64,000 nucleotides of DNA, from the NCBI GenBank assembly GCA_947625935.1, contig CANQQE010000008.1, forward strand, positions 1 through 64,000. Direction: 5' to 3'. The stretch comes from an uncultured Muribaculaceae bacterium (lineage in GTDB: Bacteria > Bacteroidota > Bacteroidia > Bacteroidales > Muribaculaceae). Below, in pieces: positions 54,614 to 63,688 of the stretch (within the stretch, counting starts at the first letter, position 1; each line of letters starts with the position of its first letter). A model generated the notes under the pieces. The model ran no database searches. It saw only the letters and a program-made list of their open reading frames with translations, and was not told the origin of the DNA. The position numbers and the translations under genes were made by a program.

Positions 54614-56059
54614 ATGCGTTTCAAAGTTTTATTGATGATGCTGGGATTAGCCTTGGCGGGGGGCTTTGCCTCCGCCGAGCCTCTGTCGCTTGACTCCTGC
54701 CGGGCCATGGCGATCGCCAACAACAAGCAGATGCGCATCAAAACCGCGGCTCTGTGCGGCGCAGGCTATCAGAAAAAGGAGGCTTTCGCAGCCTATCTGC
54801 CTTCGATAGACTTCGCCGGCGGCTATATGTATAACCAGAAGAACCTGTCGGTCTTTGACAGCGACCAGCTTCTGCCCACCAAAAGTTTTGACCCCAAGAC
54901 TGGTTCCTATCAATTCAACATAGTGACCGATCCCGCCACTGGCGCGCCGGTCAAAGGTCCTGACGGGCAGTATATCCCCGAGACAGTGGCTTTGATTCCG
55001 AAAGAGGCCATGACGTTTGATGTGCACAACGTGTTTTTCGGTGCCGTGACCTTGACGCAACCCATTTTCATGGGTGGTAAAATCGTGGCCATGAATAAAA
55101 TAACCGGTTATGCCGAGCAGCTTGCCCGCGAGATGCGCGACGGAGAGGCCGAGAATGTCATCTATGCCGTCGACGCCGCATATTGGCAGGTTGTCTCGCT
55201 AAGGGCCAAACAGCAGCTCGCAGCGAGCTATGTGGCTTTGCTTGACACCCTTCAACATAACGTGAAGGCCATGCTCGACCAGGGTGTCGCCACGCGGAGC
55301 GACCTCCTAAGCGTCGATGTCAAACTCAATCAGGCTCAGGTGGATATGGTCAAGGTCGATAACGGTCTTGTGTTGTCGCGCATGGCTTTGGCCCAGCTCT
55401 GCGGATTGCCCGTGCATACACCTCTGACGGTCGCCGACGAGGGGCTCGACAGCACGTCGACCGCGATGCCGTCGCTGCTGTCTGATTTCAATATCAATGA
55501 TGTCTACGCCCGCCGTCACGACGTGAGGGCACTTGAGCTTGGCACTAAAATCTATGAGCAACAGAAACGGGTGGTGATGTCGGCAATGATGCCAAATGTG
55601 GCCCTGATAGGCTCTTATTCATTTTCCAACCCCAATATGTTCAATGGGTTCAGCAAGAAATTCGCAGGCGCGTTCCAAGTGGGTGCCATGGTCACTATCC
55701 CCATCTGGCACTGGGGAGGCAACTACAATAAATACCGTGCCGCCAAGACGCAGCAGGTCATCAGCGAGCTGACTCTGGCCGAAGCAAAAGAGAAAATAGA
55801 CCTTCAGGTCAACCAGGCTGCGTTCAAGGCTCAAGAGGCGGTGAAGACCTACGAGATGACCCGCACGAATCTCGCCAAAGCCGACGAGAACCTGCGTCAG
55901 GCCACCCTCGGATTCCGCGAGGGGGTCATGACCACCGACAACGTGATGGAGGCGCAGACCGCATGGCTTAAAGCCAACTCCGAGAAAATCGACGCTGAAA
56001 TCGACGTGCATCTCTGCGATACCTATCTGTCTAAGGTTCTGGGATTGTTAGACTATTGA
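54614..56059 (+). CDS. TolC-family outer-membrane efflux protein
   Basis: The protein has 481 residues with a signal peptide (MRFKVLLMMLGLALAGGFASA). The opening LSLDSCRAMAIANNKQM and the long amphipathic helices with conserved NQA and LGLLD-type endings define the TolC family; the two structural repeats are visible (about 25-215 and 270-475). It forms the outer-membrane tunnel for the adaptor and the permeases encoded immediately downstream (27-base gap). Confidence 0.92.
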   Translation: MRFKVLLMMLGLALAGGFASAEPLSLDSCRAMAIANNKQMRIKTAALCGAGYQKKEAFAAYLPSIDFAGGYMYNQKNLSVFDSDQLLPTKSFDPKTGSYQFNIVTDPATGAPVKGPDGQYIPETVALIPKEAMTFDVHNVFFGAVTLTQPIFMGGKIVAMNKITGYAEQLAREMRDGEAENVIYAVDAAYWQVVSLRAKQQLAASYVALLDTLQHNVKAMLDQGVATRSDLLSVDVKLNQAQVDMVKVDNGLVLSRMALAQLCGLPVHTPLTVADEGLDSTSTAMPSLLSDFNINDVYARRHDVRALELGTKIYEQQKRVVMSAMMPNVALIGSYSFSNPNMFNGFSKKFAGAFQVGAMVTIPIWHWGGNYNKYRAAKTQQVISELTLAEAKEKIDLQVNQAAFKAQEAVKTYEMTRTNLAKADENLRQATLGFREGVMTTDNVMEAQTAWLKANSEKIDAEIDVHLCDTYLSKVLGLLDY

Positions 56060-56086
56060 TTGTAAACCGATAAAACAAAAGAAATA

Positions 56087-57106
56087 ATGGCCGATACACA
56101 AAACATTTCCACTCAGGAAAAACAGGCGCGGGGCCGTCTCGTCGCCGTTACCGGGATTGTAGTGCTGCTGTTGGCAGCGTTAGCGTTAGTTGGGTTCCTG
56201 TTTCTCACGCCTCCCGCAGAAATCATAGAAGGTCAGGCCGATGCGACATCCGTGAGGGTGTCGGGCAAGCTGCCGGGCCGCGTGGTGGAATTTTATGTCC
56301 ATGAGGGTGACAGCGTCCATGCCGGCGACACTCTCGTTCACATCCATTCGTCGCTCGCTGAGGCCAAACTCATGCAGGCCGAGGCGATGCAGCAGGCCGC
56401 CGCAGCGCAGAATCAGAAAGTCGATGCCGGAACGCGTTCGCAGATTGTGCAGAGTGCCTATGAGTTGTTGCAGCAGGCTATTGCCGCCAACAACATAGCC
56501 AAGAAGACCTACGACCGCATGGAGGCCCTTTGCCGCCAGGGGGTCATAAGCGAGCAGAAGCGCGACGAGGCTCTCGCAGCCTATCAGTCGACACAAGCCG
56601 CCGAGGCTGCGGCCCGCAGCCAGTACCAGATGGCTAAGGAGGGTGCGCAAAAAGAGGATAAGGAGTCGGCGGCGGCTATGGTCAATGTGGCCCGAGGCGG
56701 AGTCAAAGAGGTCGAGGCTGTGCTTGAAGACCAGTATCTCACGGCTCCATGCGACGGACAGATAGATGTCATCTACCCCAACGTCGGCGAGCTTGTTGCG
56801 CTTGGCGCGCCTATCATGGATGTGTTGCGCCTTGACGACAAATGGGTGGTGTTCAACATCCGTGAAACCTATCTCAAGGATATACCGATGGGTAAGGAAA
56901 TCGACATAGAGATTCCCGCGCTCGGCGACCTCAAGGCAAAGGCAAAAGTCTATTATATCCGCGACATGGGCACATATGCCGTGTGGCGTGCCACCAAGGC
57001 TACAGGCGACTGGGACACGCGGACCTTCCAGATCAAGGCGCGCCCGGTCAAACCGATTCCGGATTTGCGTCCCGGCATGACCGTTATATATCGTCAACCA
57101 CAATAA
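56087..57106 (+). CDS. HlyD/EmrA-family periplasmic adaptor
   Basis: The protein has 339 residues. A single membrane helix lies at about residues 20-44. A lipoyl-like half follows (VSGKLPGRVVEFYVHEGDSV), then a long alpha-helical hairpin (about 95-215, Ala/Gln rich) and the returning half LTAPCDGQIDVIYPNVGELV. The C-terminal barrel ends GMTVIYRQP. It bridges the inner-membrane permeases to the TolC-type tunnel. Confidence 0.92.
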   Translation: MADTQNISTQEKQARGRLVAVTGIVVLLLAALALVGFLFLTPPAEIIEGQADATSVRVSGKLPGRVVEFYVHEGDSVHAGDTLVHIHSSLAEAKLMQAEAMQQAAAAQNQKVDAGTRSQIVQSAYELLQQAIAANNIAKKTYDRMEALCRQGVISEQKRDEALAAYQSTQAAEAAARSQYQMAKEGAQKEDKESAAAMVNVARGGVKEVEAVLEDQYLTAPCDGQIDVIYPNVGELVALGAPIMDVLRLDDKWVVFNIRETYLKDIPMGKEIDIEIPALGDLKAKAKVYYIRDMGTYAVWRATKATGDWDTRTFQIKARPVKPIPDLRPGMTVIYRQPQ

Positions 57107-57118
57107 TCTCATAGTCCC

Positions 57119-58279
57119 ATGACAGGTCTACTGGCAACAATACGTCGCGAAATCAGCCGTTTGTGCGGTCGCCGCATCTACTTTTGGACGATGATAATCG
57201 TCCCGGTTGCGTGCAGCCTGTATTTCTTGTCGCTTCTAAACGAGGGACTGCCCCTGAAGTCACCGTCGGCCATTGTCGATCTTGACCACACGTCGATGTC
57301 GCGACAAGCCGTGCGCTCGCTCCAGGCTATGGAGCTGATCGATATCTGCGAAAAAGCCAATAGTTTCCATGAGGCGATGGCTATGGTGGACCGCGGTGAG
57401 ATATATGGATTCTTCTATATACCCGATGGGTTTCAGAAAGACGCCATCAGCGGCCGCACCCCCACTCTGTCCTATTATTCCAACATGGCTTATTTCGTCC
57501 CGGGCACGCTATCGTTCAAGGGCTTCAAGACTCTTGCCGTGTCCACTTCCGGCTCGATAGTCAAAGCCGAACTGGTATCGGTCGGCGTTGGTAGCAATAC
57601 CGCCAACGCTATTTTGCAGCCGATGGCCGTGCAAGACCATCAGATTGGTAATCCATGGACCAACTACTCGATTTATCTGTCTAATTCTTTCTTGCCGGGG
57701 CTTGTAGAGCTGATGGTGATGCTTGTCACATCGTTCTCGATATGCCGTGAAATAAAGGAGGGGACCTCGGTCGAATGGCTCAGAACCGCCGGCGGCTCTA
57801 TCTGGACGGCTGTTGTGGGTAAACTGATTCCTCAGGCTGTCATCTTCTCGGTCGTGGGAATTTTCGTCCAGTCGTTGATGTTCGGTTATCTCCACTTCCC
57901 GCTTAATGGCAGCGTGTGGACGATGATGTTGGCGATGGTGCTTATGGTGGTAGCCAGCCAATGGCTCGCTGTGCTGTTCTGCTCGGTTTTTGTCAACCTG
58001 CGCATGGCGGTAGCGTCCTCGTCGCTGACAGCCATTCTCGCGTTCTCGATAGCCGCGTTCTCGTTCCCTGTAACGAGTATGTACGGTGGTATCGCGGCGT
58101 TCAGCTATATTCTGCCTGTCAGATACTATTTCCTGATTTATATCGATCAGGCTCTTAACGGCATCCCGCTGTTCTACTCCCGTTGGTATTTCATGGCTCT
58201 GCTGCTTTTCCCGCTGCTTTGCGGCGCGTTTTTGTGGCATCTGAAGAAAATGTGTCTCAAACCTGTCTATGTTCCCTAA
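57119..58279 (+). CDS. ABC-2-type transporter permease, first copy
   Basis: The protein has 386 residues. One helix near the N terminus (about 22-40) is followed by an extracytoplasmic domain (about 45-185) and five helices in the C-terminal half, the layout of YbhS/YbhR-type permeases. FCREIKEGTSVEWLRT-like coupling sequence (ICREIKEGTSVEWLRT) precedes the third helix. It would export a substrate together with the second permease. No ATPase gene is in the operon. Confidence 0.88.
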   Translation: MTGLLATIRREISRLCGRRIYFWTMIIVPVACSLYFLSLLNEGLPLKSPSAIVDLDHTSMSRQAVRSLQAMELIDICEKANSFHEAMAMVDRGEIYGFFYIPDGFQKDAISGRTPTLSYYSNMAYFVPGTLSFKGFKTLAVSTSGSIVKAELVSVGVGSNTANAILQPMAVQDHQIGNPWTNYSIYLSNSFLPGLVELMVMLVTSFSICREIKEGTSVEWLRTAGGSIWTAVVGKLIPQAVIFSVVGIFVQSLMFGYLHFPLNGSVWTMMLAMVLMVVASQWLAVLFCSVFVNLRMAVASSSLTAILAFSIAAFSFPVTSMYGGIAAFSYILPVRYYFLIYIDQALNGIPLFYSRWYFMALLLFPLLCGAFLWHLKKMCLKPVYVP

Positions 58280-58291
58280 ACGCATTGTGTT

Positions 58292-59485
58292 ATGAAAAGC
58301 AAGATTAACGATTGGTTTTCAGGGGTCTCCCGCACGTTTGCAAGGGAGATGTCGTTGGTGCTTAAAGATATAGGAGTGATAATCTTCTTCTTCGGGTTGC
58401 CGTTGCTCTACCCCATTGTCTACACGCTCATCTATAATCCCGAGCTTGTCAGGGACATCCCGGTGGCGGTTGTCGATGATTGCCGTACTGCCCAAAGCCG
58501 TGAACTTGCCAGAATGGCCGACGCTACCGAGGCTATGAACATAATGGGTTATCCGTCTAACATGGGGGAGGCGCGGAGGTTGATGAACGAGAAGGAGTGT
58601 TACGGCATCCTTTACATCCCCGAGGACTATTCGCGGCGCATAGGCCGCGGCGAACAGGGGGTGGTGGCGTTCTACTCCGAGATGAGCCTGCTGCTGCGTT
58701 ACCGCGCGTTTGTCTCGGCGTTGACCGACCTTCAGTTGCAGACCGGGGCGCAGATACGCCGGGAGCTTCTCGACGCTCTCGGGGCTTCTTCGGCCGGTCA
58801 GTCGTCATCGCCGGTGTCTAACGAGGCTTATTTTATAGGGGACCCCACTCAGGGTTTCGCTTCATTCATCATCCCCGGAATAATCATACTCATTCTCCAG
58901 CAGAGTATGCTTCTCGGCGTGACCATGCTTGCCGGCAACTCGGCTGAGCGCCGCCGGCGCAATGGTGGCATCGACCCGCTGGCTGTTCAGTGCCCGCAGT
59001 CGGCCGGGATGATCGGGCGAATGTTATGCTATATAGTGGTCTATATCCCCATGACCATCTATGTGCTCCACTTTATCCCCATGATGTTTGATCTCCCGCA
59101 TATAGGTGATGCCGCTGACTACCTGCTTTTCATCGTGCCGCTTTTGGTGGCTTCGGCGTTCTTGGGCATGACGCTTCAGGTCTTCGTGAAAGAACGTGAG
59201 TCGTCGATGCTCGTGGTAGTGTTCACGTCGTTGGTGTTCCTGTTCCTTTCGGGGCTGACCTGGCCGCGTTATGCCATGTCTCCGTTGTGGAAAATGGCGG
59301 GCGATTGTGTGCCTGCCACATGGGGCGTGGAGGGTTTCATCCAGATAAACTGCAACGGCGGCACGCTTTCTGAGGCGGCACATCCCTACATGATGCTTTG
59401 GGTGCTTGCGGCGGTGTACTTCCTGACGGCTTACGCTGTCATCGCATGGCAACGCCGCCGGGTGTCGCAGCGCGCGGTGTCGTGA
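58292..59485 (+). CDS. ABC-2-type transporter permease, second copy
   Basis: The protein has 397 residues, with the same layout as its neighbour: a first helix at about 28-48, an extracytoplasmic domain to about residue 185, and five further helices. It starts 12 bases after the first permease gene. The pair should form a heterodimer. In Escherichia the similar YbhF-YbhS-YbhR system includes an ATPase; here one must come from elsewhere or the complex works otherwise. A strong terminator follows. Confidence 0.88.
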   Translation: MKSKINDWFSGVSRTFAREMSLVLKDIGVIIFFFGLPLLYPIVYTLIYNPELVRDIPVAVVDDCRTAQSRELARMADATEAMNIMGYPSNMGEARRLMNEKECYGILYIPEDYSRRIGRGEQGVVAFYSEMSLLLRYRAFVSALTDLQLQTGAQIRRELLDALGASSAGQSSSPVSNEAYFIGDPTQGFASFIIPGIIILILQQSMLLGVTMLAGNSAERRRRNGGIDPLAVQCPQSAGMIGRMLCYIVVYIPMTIYVLHFIPMMFDLPHIGDAADYLLFIVPLLVASAFLGMTLQVFVKERESSMLVVVFTSLVFLFLSGLTWPRYAMSPLWKMAGDCVPATWGVEGFIQINCNGGTLSEAAHPYMMLWVLAAVYFLTAYAVIAWQRRRVSQRAVS

Positions 59486-59518
59486 CCGGCGTTGCATCCC
59501 CCTTCGCTTGACATATAC

Positions 59519-59554
59519 AAAAAACCCTGCGGCGCACTGGCCGCAGGGTTTTTT
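59519..59554. terminator. bidirectional terminator between the efflux and inositol-lipid clusters
   Basis: A 15-bp perfect stem (59519-59533 with 59540-59554) with a 6-base loop is flanked by A6 on the left and T6 on the right. It serves both convergent operons. Confidence 0.95.
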
Positions 59555-59576
59555 GTGATTATATGCTTTAATCTGA

Positions 59577-60905
59577 TTAGTCGATTTCTTCGTCGGCTTC
59601 GTAACCGCCCATCTCGCGGATAGCGTTCTTGAGCATGGTGTACTGCTGGAACAGGTGGTTGACGGGCACCTCACCCTTGGTGTAGTCGTGCATCGGGCTC
59701 TTGAGGAAGAAGCTGAGGAAACGCTGGGTTCCGTAGCGTCCGGCGCGTGCGGCGAGGTCGCTCAACAGCACGAGGTCGAGGCAGAGGGGAGCTGCGAGGA
59801 TTGAATCGCGGCAGAGGAAGTTGATTTTAATCTGCATGGGGTAGCCCATCCAGCCGAAGATGTCGATATTGTCCCAACCCTCTTTGTTGTCGTTGCGCGG
59901 GGGATAGTAGTTGATGCGCACCTTGTGATAGTATTGGGTGTCTTCGTCGTTGCCGTGTCCGTAGAGGTCGGGCTGTTCTTCGGGTACGAGGATTGATTCG
60001 AGAGTGGAAAGTTTGCTGACTTCCTTGGTGCGGAAGTTGGCGGGTTCGTCGAGCACGAGGCCGTCGCGGTTACCGAGAATGTTGGTTGAGAACCAACCGT
60101 TGAGCCCGAGGCAGCGTGTGCCGATGATGGGAGCGAAGCCCGATTTAACGAGGGTCTGGCCAGTCTTGAAGTCCTTGCCTGCTATCGGCATTTTGGTCTT
60201 CTCGGCGAGTTCCCACATGGCGGGGATGTCGACGGTGGTGTTGGGGGCGCCCATGATGAAGGGGCAGCCTTCGGCCAAAGCGGCGTATGCGTAGCACATT
60301 GACGGAGCGACGTGTTCTTTATCGTCGGCTTTCATCGCTGCCTCGAGGGCTGCGAGCGAGCCGTGGACTTTCTCGTCGACGGGAACGTAGACTTCTGTTG
60401 ACGCTGCCCAGAGGACAACAACGCGGTCAACGCCGGTCTCTTTCTTGAATTTGCGGATATCCTCGCGAATCTGCTCGGTCATGTCCCAGCGGTCTTTGAC
60501 GGTCTTGACGTTGTCGCCGGTGAGACGTTTAGCGTAGTTGTGGTCGAAAGCGGCCTTCATCGGCTTGATGGCGATGAGTTCCTCTTTAACCGGCTCAATA
60601 TCTTTTTCTTTGAGCACTTCGGCGTTGATGGCCGATTCATAAGCGTTTGCGGGATAAACGTCCCATGCGCCGAAAACGATGTCGTTGAGGTCAGCGATAG
60701 GAACAATCTCGTTATATTTCAGATATTTTTTGTCTGCACCTTTTCCGACACGGATTTTGTCGTATTGGGTCATTGAGCCCACGGGTTTCGCCAACCCTTT
60801 ACGAGCCATTAAGACACCGGTCATGAAAGTCGAGGAGACAGCTCCCAGACCCACAACCAAAACGCCAAGTTTACCCTCGGCCTTTTTTACCTCATTGTTA
60901 CTCAT
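59577..60905 (-). CDS. myo-inositol-1-phosphate synthase
   Basis: The protein has 442 residues. VVGLGAVSSTFMTGVL is the NAD-binding loop; NTTVDIPAMWELAEKTKMPIAGKDFKTGQT (quoted in part) contains the conserved lysines of the active site, and GWFSTNILGNRDGLVL also fits. It converts glucose 6-phosphate to inositol phosphate. With the four genes upstream it forms the gut Bacteroidota inositol-lipid cluster known from Bacteroides thetaiotaomicron (BT_1522-BT_1526). A 234-base gap with its own promoter-like element separates it from the other four. Confidence 0.93.
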   Translation of the reverse strand: MSNNEVKKAEGKLGVLVVGLGAVSSTFMTGVLMARKGLAKPVGSMTQYDKIRVGKGADKKYLKYNEIVPIADLNDIVFGAWDVYPANAYESAINAEVLKEKDIEPVKEELIAIKPMKAAFDHNYAKRLTGDNVKTVKDRWDMTEQIREDIRKFKKETGVDRVVVLWAASTEVYVPVDEKVHGSLAALEAAMKADDKEHVAPSMCYAYAALAEGCPFIMGAPNTTVDIPAMWELAEKTKMPIAGKDFKTGQTLVKSGFAPIIGTRCLGLNGWFSTNILGNRDGLVLDEPANFRTKEVSKLSTLESILVPEEQPDLYGHGNDEDTQYYHKVRINYYPPRNDNKEGWDNIDIFGWMGYPMQIKINFLCRDSILAAPLCLDLVLLSDLAARAGRYGTQRFLSFFLKSPMHDYTKGEVPVNHLFQQYTMLKNAIREMGGYEADEEID

Positions 60906-60978
60906 GATGTAGGTTTTCTAAAGTTGTTATTTTTAGTTTTTTAATTCGTCACTAAGTGTTTTACACGGAGATGAGCCG

Positions 60979-60986
60979 CAAATGTA
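60979..60986 (-). promoter_or_regulatory. -7 element before the inositol-phosphate synthase gene
   Basis: TACATTTG followed by C on the minus strand fits TAnnTTTG. It lies 73 bases before the ATG. The -33 element is weak. Confidence 0.5.
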
Positions 60987-61139
60987 CGGCTACTATTTTA
61001 AATGTAAAAGTATTTCTATGACAAATTTTCCTTATTATTGTAAATTTAGCTTAAATAAACGATGATTATGCCAAATAAAATGAATTTTCGGCTATAATTG
61101 GGCTGAATATGTTAACTAACGCAAATGCGGCATGGCGTT

Positions 61140-61841
61140 TCAGAGCAGTGTTTTTAGTGCTTCGATGCCCGAAATCTGTGATGGGTCGGTCTGGGCGTCT
61201 TCCTCAGGAGTCCATCCCTTGCCCTTTATCCATGCCGTGGCGCAGCCGAGTGAGCGAGCGGGAAGTATATCTTTCCGATAGCTGTCGCCCACCACGAGCA
61301 CTTCGCCGGCGTCAAGTCCGAGGGCTTCCACGCCGAGAGCGAAAATCGCAGGGTCGGGTTTGCGCACGCCCACTACCGCGCTCTCGACGACAGCCTTGAA
61401 GAATCCCCGCAAGCCGAAGTCGGCGAGTACAGCCTCGATATTGCCGTAGAAATTAGAGACAAGCACTAAGGGATATTTGCCGGCGAGATATTGCAACACA
61501 GGGCGGGCCTCGTCGACCGATTCGCGGGCCTTGCCGTAGCAGTAGGCGGCGATGCGGGTGGATTTGGCGGCCGTTGTCTCGTCGACCGCTCCCCATTGGA
61601 GCAGATAGCTCATCTCAGACGCTATTTTTTTGAGCATGACGTCGCGGAAGGTGTCGGCCGGGGTGATGACAGGTGTGCGGGCTAATTCGCGCTCGGTCTC
61701 GACATAGGCTCTGCGGAACACCTCTTTATCGATGTTGACGTCTGAGTCTCGATAGCCGTCCCAGATTATCTCGCTCCAGTGGTCGCCATGTGAGTCGATG
61801 GTTCCGCCGTAGTCAAAAATTATACCTTTAATATTTTCCAT
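61140..61841 (-). CDS. HAD-family phosphatase, probable phosphatidylinositol-phosphate phosphatase
   Basis: The protein has 233 residues. The HAD nucleophile block is IIFDYGGTIDSHG (Asp10), with VLVSNFYGN as motif II and GVRKPDPAIF plus VLVVGDSYRKDI as motifs III and IV. In the Bacteroides inositol-lipid cluster the corresponding HAD protein removes the phosphate from phosphatidylinositol phosphate. The start overlaps the phosphatidyltransferase gene by 14 bases. The assignment to this substrate rests on gene neighbourhood. Confidence 0.82.
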   Translation of the reverse strand: MENIKGIIFDYGGTIDSHGDHWSEIIWDGYRDSDVNIDKEVFRRAYVETERELARTPVITPADTFRDVMLKKIASEMSYLLQWGAVDETTAAKSTRIAAYCYGKARESVDEARPVLQYLAGKYPLVLVSNFYGNIEAVLADFGLRGFFKAVVESAVVGVRKPDPAIFALGVEALGLDAGEVLVVGDSYRKDILPARSLGCATAWIKGKGWTPEEDAQTDPSQISGIEALKTLL

Positions 61842-62799
61842 TTTTCAAATCGTTGGTAAAATGGCGGCACATTTTTTCGTGCCTTGCGTTCATGTAGACC
61901 AGCAATGCGTTGAGCACTGTAAGCTCAAAGGCGAAGTAAAGCCACGGCATCTGAAGGAACAGTGCCGCGAACAGCGTCCATGAGCGCACGTTGAACGACA
62001 GTATGTTGGTGTATTTCATCAGGGGGAGGCTTTCGCGGCGGAAATCGTCGCGGAAGCTCTGCGGAATCTTGCCGTCGGGGAACCGTTCGCGCAGTTCGGC
62101 ACGCAACGCCTGCATGGAGCGCGTGTGGGCTTCCTGGCTGACGGTGTAGTTGGTGTAGAACGATAGCGTCAGTTTGCGCCAAAAGTCGCGTTTCCACGAC
62201 AGTCCGTTTAGTTTGCGCTGCAGCGACCCTGCGTCCTCAAGCTCGCTGCCCTCCTTCCCCTTGACGAAGTAGAGGTGGAACTGGCGGTAATAGTCGGCCA
62301 TGGCCGCTTGTTTGGCGTGGCACAGCCCTGTTATCACGGCCATTACCCATATCACCCATTTGTGATCCATGAAAAACTCCGACGTGTAGTTCTCGCGGAG
62401 GCATATGGCAACATATATGGCTGCGAACCACACGTCGCCCGACAGTCCGTCGAGTATGCGTCCCAGACGGGAATATCGGCCGGTCATGCGGGCAAGCTGT
62501 CCGTCGGCGCTGTCAAACGAGTTGGCCCACACGAGGAGCAGTATACCGATGATATTGAGCCATATGTCGTTGAAATAGAACATCACGCCCGCTCCCAGAC
62601 CGAGGAATATCGACGCTATGGTGATGGCATTGGGCGACACCCCTATTTTCCTGAAAAAGCAAGCCCACGCATATCCTATGGGGCGATAAAAGATGAGGTC
62701 GAAAGTCTCCTCGGTGTCCATCGACTTGAGGCTCGCGCGGTAGCCGCGGCCCGTCGCCGGTTTATTGTCAGCAGTGTTCATCTCGTTATCGGGTGTCAT
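61828..62799 (-). CDS. CDP-alcohol phosphatidyltransferase, probable phosphatidylinositol-phosphate synthase
   Basis: The protein has 323 residues from the ATG at 62799, which overlaps the stop of the ATP-grasp gene by four bases; an upstream ATG at 62832 is possible but less economical. The complete family signature DxxDGxxARx8GxxxDxxxD is present, beginning DSADGQLARM near residue 96. Four to six membrane helices surround it. It joins CDP-diacylglycerol with inositol phosphate at the inner membrane. Confidence 0.9.
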   Translation of the reverse strand: MTPDNEMNTADNKPATGRGYRASLKSMDTEETFDLIFYRPIGYAWACFFRKIGVSPNAITIASIFLGLGAGVMFYFNDIWLNIIGILLLVWANSFDSADGQLARMTGRYSRLGRILDGLSGDVWFAAIYVAICLRENYTSEFFMDHKWVIWVMAVITGLCHAKQAAMADYYRQFHLYFVKGKEGSELEDAGSLQRKLNGLSWKRDFWRKLTLSFYTNYTVSQEAHTRSMQALRAELRERFPDGKIPQSFRDDFRRESLPLMKYTNILSFNVRSWTLFAALFLQMPWLYFAFELTVLNALLVYMNARHEKMCRHFTNDLKNGKY

Positions 62800-63662
62800 G
62801 ATTTGCGGGCTTTGATGGTGTTCATCACACATTTTGCTATGTGGGGCGCGGCTTCCATGCGGCAGGGGGCGAAACTTGGCCAGTCGTTGAAGTCGATGAT
62901 CGAGATCTGGCCGTCGGGCGATATGATGCAGTCGCCGCCATAGATTTTAACGTCGAGGACTTCCGACGCGCTTTGGCATATGGCTTTCAGCTTATCCTTA
63001 TCAAACTCAATGCCTTGGCTCTTTCCGTTGATGGCTTCGTGGCCATACTTGCTGTGGCCCATGTCGAACGGGTAGAACCAGTAGAAGAACGGGGTGCCCT
63101 GCACGCCGTAGAATTTTATGAGATCGCCGACGAGGTGACGGTTGATGACCGCGCGCTTGATGCCGCGCAGGAAGTACTCCTGCAGCACCTCCTGGGCCTC
63201 TTCGGGGTGCCTGACGTACGACACATCTTCTTTGTGCATGGCGTGGAAATCGCCGCGCTTGATCCAGCATTGGGTGAACTTCTCTTTGACAAGCTGCCCT
63301 TTGACCACCTCGTCGGTGTTGACGATGAGGCTGGGGGGATAGGGGATGTTGCTGCCTATGAGTATGCGTGTCATGCGTTCGCGGGTGCAGTTCTCAATTC
63401 CGTAACCTGAGTTGATCACAAGTCTCCCTTCATCCTCGAGCTGCTGTAACAGTGCTATTGATTTCTGCTCGCGGCACATATTGACGATTATCGGCTCATT
63501 GACTATGCCGGCAGCGAGTTGCTCCTCGTTATAGACGTTGACCTCACATCCGCGTTTTCGCAGTTGGTCGACTACGGCGTTGAAAATGGCGGCATCGTTA
63601 CCGATGTGGTTGGGGGAGTAGGCTCCCGCTCTCATGATTCCGGCAATTTTTGTCTCTGCCAT
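62796..63662 (-). CDS. ATP-grasp-like protein of the inositol-lipid cluster
   Basis: The protein has 288 residues. The middle and C-terminal parts resemble an ATP-grasp fold: QCWIKRGDFHAMHKEDVSYV (lysine and glycine-loop region), VKIYGGDCIISPDGQISIIDFNDWPSF (quoted in part) with the metal-binding acidic/asparagine residues. The N-terminal part (NAVVDQLRKRGCEVNVYNEEQL) is a pre-ATP-grasp Rossmann-like domain. A ligase role is likely, but the substrate is not known. It overlaps the phosphatidyltransferase gene by four bases. Confidence 0.78.
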   Translation of the reverse strand: MAETKIAGIMRAGAYSPNHIGNDAAIFNAVVDQLRKRGCEVNVYNEEQLAAGIVNEPIIVNMCREQKSIALLQQLEDEGRLVINSGYGIENCTRERMTRILIGSNIPYPPSLIVNTDEVVKGQLVKEKFTQCWIKRGDFHAMHKEDVSYVRHPEEAQEVLQEYFLRGIKRAVINRHLVGDLIKFYGVQGTPFFYWFYPFDMGHSKYGHEAINGKSQGIEFDKDKLKAICQSASEVLDVKIYGGDCIISPDGQISIIDFNDWPSFAPCRMEAAPHIAKCVMNTIKARKS

Positions 63663-63688
63663 AAATATATTAAAAAATGAGTGGTTAT

